Shown: in pieces, positions 55,056-58,774 of the stretch
Position numbering within the stretch: position 1 is the first letter of the stretch
Layout: the number at the start of each line of letters is the position of its first letter
Assembly: GCA_946487795.1 (NCBI GenBank)
Contig: CAMLUN010000003.1
Span: 1 to 58,774 of the forward strand
Reading direction: 5' to 3'
Origin: an uncultured Lactobacillus sp.
GTDB taxonomy: Bacteria; Bacillota; Bacilli; Lactobacillales; Lactobacillaceae
Length of the DNA: 58,774 nt
Made by a program: the position numbers and the translations under genes
Notes under the pieces: model-generated
What the model saw: the letters and a program-made list of their open reading frames with translations, nothing else
Databases searched by the model: none
What the model was told of the DNA's origin: nothing

Positions 55056-56264
55056 GTGAAAGTTAGACATATTCATAAAATTCATATTTCTCAGATCAGA
55101 AAAAACTTTCATTACTGGGATTACTATTTAATGGTCCCCTACTTAGTTTTATGTATGATTGGGATTGTCATGGTATATTCTGCTAGTTCGGCAATTGAAA
55201 TGCAAAATGGTGGGACACCAACATCATACTTAATTAAGCAAACGATCTATGTAATTATGGGGATCTGTTGCTTACTTTTTGGGGCTAACTATCCTTTGAA
55301 ACATTACCGGACACCGCGTTTTTTACGTGATTCAACACTTGCAATGATTGGGATGCTACTATTTGTTCTGGTATTGAGCCATGCGGTAAATGGAGCGAAG
55401 GGCTGGATTAACCTTGGTGTGATTAATATTCAACCAGTTGAAATCTGTAAGATTTATTTTATTTTGTATCTTTCCGATCGAATGGCACGGGTTCGGGCGC
55501 GCAATGACCACTTTATTAGTTCTGGAGGCGGTCCATGGCTGGTAGTTGCTCTTTGCTTGCTCTTAATCGTTCTTCAGCCGGATATCGGGGGGATGGCAAT
55601 TAATGTAATGATTGTTGCCGTTCTTTTTCTCGCGTGTGACTTTCGCTGGAGCTTTGGAATTAGCATTTTGCTTATTATTCCTATTATGTGCTACCTATTA
55701 GTTGAAAAAGCGGTTGAAAGTGGCCTGATTCATGGTTATCGGATGGCGCGGTTTGTGGCTTTTCTGAACCCATTTGGTAATGCTTCTGGATCAGGGAGTC
55801 AGCTAGTTAACTCGTACTATGCTATCAGTAATGGTGGTGTTTTTGGTTCTGGCCTAGGCAATAGTGTTCAGAAGATGGGCTACCTTCCAGAACCAAATAC
55901 CGACTTTATTATGTCGATTACAAGTGAAGAACTGGGACTAGTTGGTGTTAGCGTCATTTTAATACTATTGATGATCATTATTTGTCGAATGATTCAAATT
56001 GGTGTCCGCAGTAATTCAATGTATGAGATGTTACTGTGCTATGGTTCAGCAACGTTTATTTTGATTGAAGCATTCTTTAATATTGGGGGAGTTTTAGGTT
56101 TGCTACCAATTACTGGGGTAACCTTTCCCTTTATTAGTTATGGTGGATCGAGTATGCTGATCTTGTCATTTACTGTTGGGATCATTATGAATATTAGCAT
56201 CCAGCAAAATAAACAACGGGCGTTACGAAGAGGCGCTCGTCAACCAAGAAAAGCTAGGGGGTAG
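55056..56264 (+). CDS. ftsW: Lipid II polymerase FtsW (SEDS family)
   Basis: The 402-residue SEDS glycosyltransferase polymerises lipid II at the septum with FtsI. About ten membrane helices are visible. Family signatures are YLPEPNTDFIMSITSEELG and FPFISYGGSSML. FtsW rather than RodA is chosen from position next to typA and ylbG, where Firmicutes keep ftsW. The start is GTG with AGGTAGG upstream. It is physically separate from the main division cluster 27 kb earlier. Confidence 0.92.
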   Translation: MKVRHIHKIHISQIRKNFHYWDYYLMVPYLVLCMIGIVMVYSASSAIEMQNGGTPTSYLIKQTIYVIMGICCLLFGANYPLKHYRTPRFLRDSTLAMIGMLLFVLVLSHAVNGAKGWINLGVINIQPVEICKIYFILYLSDRMARVRARNDHFISSGGGPWLVVALCLLLIVLQPDIGGMAINVMIVAVLFLACDFRWSFGISILLIIPIMCYLLVEKAVESGLIHGYRMARFVAFLNPFGNASGSGSQLVNSYYAISNGGVFGSGLGNSVQKMGYLPEPNTDFIMSITSEELGLVGVSVILILLMIIICRMIQIGVRSNSMYEMLLCYGSATFILIEAFFNIGGVLGLLPITGVTFPFISYGGSSMLILSFTVGIIMNISIQQNKQRALRRGARQPRKARG

Positions 56265-56269
56265 CAGTT

Positions 56270-56548
56270 ATGTTTAACCTAACCAAACGACGAGCAATCA
56301 TCGTTTACTATAATGGACGTCGGGTATTGCGAAGCTTACATCATTACGGACAGCTACGGTATGCATCAAAGCACTTCCACTATGCAATTCTATATGTTAA
56401 TCAGGATCGCTATGATGAAATTAAAGAGCGAGTTCAACATTTGCGCGCGGTTAAGCGAGTTATTAACTCAGCCCGTCCGGATCTTGATCCGACCTTAACC
56501 GATCTGGAACAAACAGGTTTATATAAACAACATGATGAGGATGATTAA
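56270..56548 (+). CDS. ylbG: YlbG family protein (UPF0298)
   Basis: The 92-residue cytoplasmic protein matches YlbG: RRAIIVYYNGRRVLRSLHHYG followed by YASKHFHYAILYVNQ. Function is not established. It lies 5 nt after ftsW and 2 nt before rsmD, the usual Firmicute order, so it is probably co-transcribed. Confidence 0.92.
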   Translation: MFNLTKRRAIIVYYNGRRVLRSLHHYGQLRYASKHFHYAILYVNQDRYDEIKERVQHLRAVKRVINSARPDLDPTLTDLEQTGLYKQHDEDD

Positions 56549-56550
56549 GA

Positions 56551-57108
56551 ATGAGAATTGTCGCTGGTGATTTTGGTGGGCGCCGGTTAAGCGCTGTTCC
56601 GGGAATGGCGACGCGACCGACGACTGATAAAGTAAAAGAAGCATTATTTAACATCATTGGTCCATATTTTAATGGTGGAATGAGCCTTGACCTATATGGC
56701 GGTAGTGGAGGTCTGAGCATTGAAGGGGTCTCAAGAGGGATTGAGCACGCTATCCTTGTTGATCGTGCTTATCCAGCCATTAAGACGATTAAGGATAATA
56801 TCGGGGTAACAAAGCATCCCGAAAAATTCACTGTTTTGAAGATGGATTCGCGCAAAGCCTTGACCGTTCTTGCAAAACAGGAAAAGAAGTTTGATTTGGT
56901 TTATCTTGATCCCCCATATGCTAAGCAGCAAATTGTTAAGGATATGACAAGAATGGCTGAATTGAGTCTTCTGAATGAGGATGCATTAATAGTTGCTGAA
57001 ACTAATCAGGAGGCTAATTTGCCTGAGACTATTGATTCGTTTAACTTTATTAAACGGCAAAGTTACGGAATTACGGTTTTGAATTTTTATCGATTTGAAA
57101 GAGGGTAA
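56551..57108 (+). CDS. rsmD: 16S rRNA (guanine-966-N2)-methyltransferase RsmD
   Basis: The 185-residue SAM enzyme modifies G966 in the small ribosomal subunit. The opening MRIVAGDFGGRRL and RPTTDKVKEALFN are typical. SAM-binding LDLYGGSGGLSIE and the catalytic DPPY (YLDPPYAK) are complete. It is in one operon with ylbG, coaD and sepM. Confidence 0.97.
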   Translation: MRIVAGDFGGRRLSAVPGMATRPTTDKVKEALFNIIGPYFNGGMSLDLYGGSGGLSIEGVSRGIEHAILVDRAYPAIKTIKDNIGVTKHPEKFTVLKMDSRKALTVLAKQEKKFDLVYLDPPYAKQQIVKDMTRMAELSLLNEDALIVAETNQEANLPETIDSFNFIKRQSYGITVLNFYRFERG

Positions 57109-57113
57109 ACAGA

Positions 57114-57635
57114 ATGAAAGTTGCAGTATTTCCTGGAACATTTGATCCGCTGACTCTAGGACATCTTGACTTAATTAAACGGGGAAGTGCATTGTTTGAT
57201 CAATTGGCGGTTGCCGTAATGACTAATCGAAGTAAGAAACCATTGTTCACGGTTGAGGAACGAGTAGCTCAGATTCGTGAAGCTGTCTCGGGATTGGATA
57301 ATGTTTCAGTAATTACAACTGACGGCCTAACTGTTGATTTGATGAATAGGATTGGTGCCGATTACTTAATGCGTGGCTTGCGGAATACAACTGATTTCCA
57401 ATATGAACGTGATATTGCCGCAATGAATAATTTTTTAGATGATCAGTGTGAGACAGTATTCTTCCTTGCAAAGCCAGAGTACCAACACTTGTCTAGTAGT
57501 ATTCTAAAGGAAGTTACATCTTCTGGCGGTGATATTTCTGCTTATTTGCCAAAGAACATTAATGAAGCACTAAAGCAGCGGATTGAAGAGGAAAAGTTAA
57601 AACAGGTTAAGGAGCATAATGAAAAAACAAGATAA
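57114..57635 (+). CDS. coaD: Phosphopantetheine adenylyltransferase
   Basis: The 173-residue nucleotidyltransferase makes dephospho-CoA. The T-x-G-H motif is in FPGTFDPLTLGHLDLI. The second motif ISSS/T-like segment HLSSSILKEV is present. Length is normal. It overlaps the next gene by 17 bases. Confidence 0.97.
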   Translation: MKVAVFPGTFDPLTLGHLDLIKRGSALFDQLAVAVMTNRSKKPLFTVEERVAQIREAVSGLDNVSVITTDGLTVDLMNRIGADYLMRGLRNTTDFQYERDIAAMNNFLDDQCETVFFLAKPEYQHLSSSILKEVTSSGGDISAYLPKNINEALKQRIEEEKLKQVKEHNEKTR

Positions 57636-58668
57636 GTTAATTATGCGGCGAATATTACTGACTTTATTTGCCGTATTATTTATCGGCTGGTTCCTGTTTT
57701 GGCCGCTCAATAAGTATATTGAGAGTCCGGGAACTGCCGACAGTTTACGTTCCTACGTTAAGATTAAGGGCCATCCTGATAAGCAAAAAGGGAGCTTCAT
57801 GATTACTTCTGTTTATCTTCAACAGGCACGCCCTGCAACCTATCTTTGGGCTAAATTAACCCCTTATAATACAATCGAAAGTAAACAAGCTGTTACTGGT
57901 GGTCAAAATAATGCGACCTTTGATAAGGTTCAAGATTTTTATATGCAAAGTGCAATTAATGAAGCAATTGCGAATGCATATAAAGCTGCCCATCAGGAAG
58001 TCAGCAAACGGTACCTTGGAATCTATGTTCTTGAAGTTGAAAAAAATTCCAAATTCAAAAAGAATATTAAAGTTGGTGATACGATAACTAAGGTTAATGG
58101 TCATCACTTTGATACTGCTCAAGGCTTTCAGAAGTATATTGCTAAGCGAAAGGTCGGTTCACCATTAACGGTAACTTACCTTCATGATGGTCATCAGCAT
58201 ACGGTCACCAAGCCACTAGTAAAGATTGCTAGTTCTCGGGCTGGAATTGGGATTGTTTTGACTGATAATGTTAAGGTTCATACTAAAATTCCGGTTAAGG
58301 TTAATCCGGGCCAGCTGGGAGGACCTTCTGGCGGTTTAATGTTTAGCTTACAGATCTACCAGCAATTGACTGGTCAGGATCTGCGCCATGGACGTAAGAT
58401 TGCTGGAACAGGAACTATTAATCCTGATGGTTCAGTTGGTGAAATTGGTGGGATTGATAAAAAGGTGATTGCTGCTCATAAGGCTGGCGCAACAATTTTC
58501 TTTGCCCCTTATGTTAAGCCATCTAAGCTTCTTCTTAAGTATGAGGAGCAGCACATGACAAATTACCAGTTAGCCAAGAAAACCGCGCAAAAGTCCGCAC
58601 CGGGGATGAAAGTAGTGCCGGTATCGTCATTTAATGATGCAGTTAAATATTTAAAAGCACATCCGTAG
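57619..58668 (+). CDS. SepM-like PDZ and Lon (S16) protease
   Basis: The 349-residue membrane-anchored protease has one N-terminal helix (about 12-30), a PDZ domain (about 120-195) and a C-terminal Lon-type domain. Catalytic Ser237 lies in GGPSGGLMF and Lys282 in GIDKKVIAAH. SepM of streptococci trims the competence peptide outside the cell, and YlbL of Bacillus is the homologue. The substrate here is unknown. The start overlaps coaD, with AAGGAG upstream. Confidence 0.93.
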   Translation: MKKQDKLIMRRILLTLFAVLFIGWFLFWPLNKYIESPGTADSLRSYVKIKGHPDKQKGSFMITSVYLQQARPATYLWAKLTPYNTIESKQAVTGGQNNATFDKVQDFYMQSAINEAIANAYKAAHQEVSKRYLGIYVLEVEKNSKFKKNIKVGDTITKVNGHHFDTAQGFQKYIAKRKVGSPLTVTYLHDGHQHTVTKPLVKIASSRAGIGIVLTDNVKVHTKIPVKVNPGQLGGPSGGLMFSLQIYQQLTGQDLRHGRKIAGTGTINPDGSVGEIGGIDKKVIAAHKAGATIFFAPYVKPSKLLLKYEEQHMTNYQLAKKTAQKSAPGMKVVPVSSFNDAVKYLKAHP

Positions 58669-58682
58669 TGGGTGTTAAATAA

Positions 58683-58718
58683 GGGACCAGAGAACAATGC
58701 TTTTCTGGTCTCTTATTT
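58683..58718 (+). terminator. Terminator of the ftsW-sepM operon
   Basis: GGGACCAGA pairs with TCTGGTCTC, then TTATTT. No feature is seen in the last 56 bases of the window. Confidence 0.8.
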
Positions 58719-58774
58719 CATTGGCGATTGAGTGGCTTTTTAGGTATGAAGGTATAGATTAGTTTTCCCTTTTA

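Overview
The window reads as core chromosome of a low-GC Gram-positive bacterium of the Lactobacillaceae, most like a heterofermentative Limosilactobacillus. That assignment is an inference. It rests on gene order (spx-mecA-coiA, a C69 dipeptidase, the DUF3397-mraZ division cluster, iscS-DUF1831-mnmA, DUF3290-DUF421), on frequent TTG/GTG starts with strong AGGAGG ribosome sites, and on family resemblance recalled from memory. No insertion sequence, prophage, CRISPR array, toxin-antitoxin or defence island was seen.

Layout. Positions 1-250 hold the end of a tRNA cluster (Glu partial, initiator Met, Asp), followed by a gap with several hairpin terminators. Positions 656-5909 carry a stress and proteolysis block: an HmoB-like protein, Spx, the ClpC adaptor MecA, the competence protein CoiA, a C69 dipeptidase and the Spx adaptor YjbH. 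Positions 6076-8429 are relQ-nadK-rluD. A lactonase, rlmA, trmL and ftsK follow. Positions 13815-27849 are the division and cell-wall cluster: DUF3397, mraZ, rsmH, ftsL, ftsI, mraY, murD, murG, ftsQ, ftsA, ftsZ, sepF, yggT, ylmH, divIVA. A T-box riboswitch with a candidate AUC specifier precedes ileS.

Positions 31037-40568 carry a cold-shock protein, a Nudix hydrolase, mtnN, the tRNA-thiolation genes iscS and mnmA with DUF1831 between them, a histidine phosphatase, a TPR protein, recD2 and prs. Positions 40866-46563 are a set of smaller units: a Spx paralogue without its redox cysteines, a LysM-NlpC/P60 wall hydrolase, DUF3290-DUF421, a diacylglycerol-kinase-family enzyme, rpoY, an unknown membrane protein and def. 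Positions 46879-51795 are the pyruvate dehydrogenase operon pdhABCD behind a promoter with a CcpA-like site. The end holds UPF0223-suhB, typA, and ftsW-ylbG-rsmD-coaD-sepM.

Most genes are well-known housekeeping genes. I found no convincing undescribed multi-gene system. The least explained signals are two RNA-scale structures. One is a leader-like element before trmL (10506-10631), with a 14-codon ORF, an inverted repeat and a terminator. The other is a roughly 105-nt nested hairpin after prs (40582-40686). Other points worth checking are a cysteine-less Spx paralogue, an HmoB-like protein without the expected catalytic residues, and a KTA in place of KTG in the division transpeptidase.
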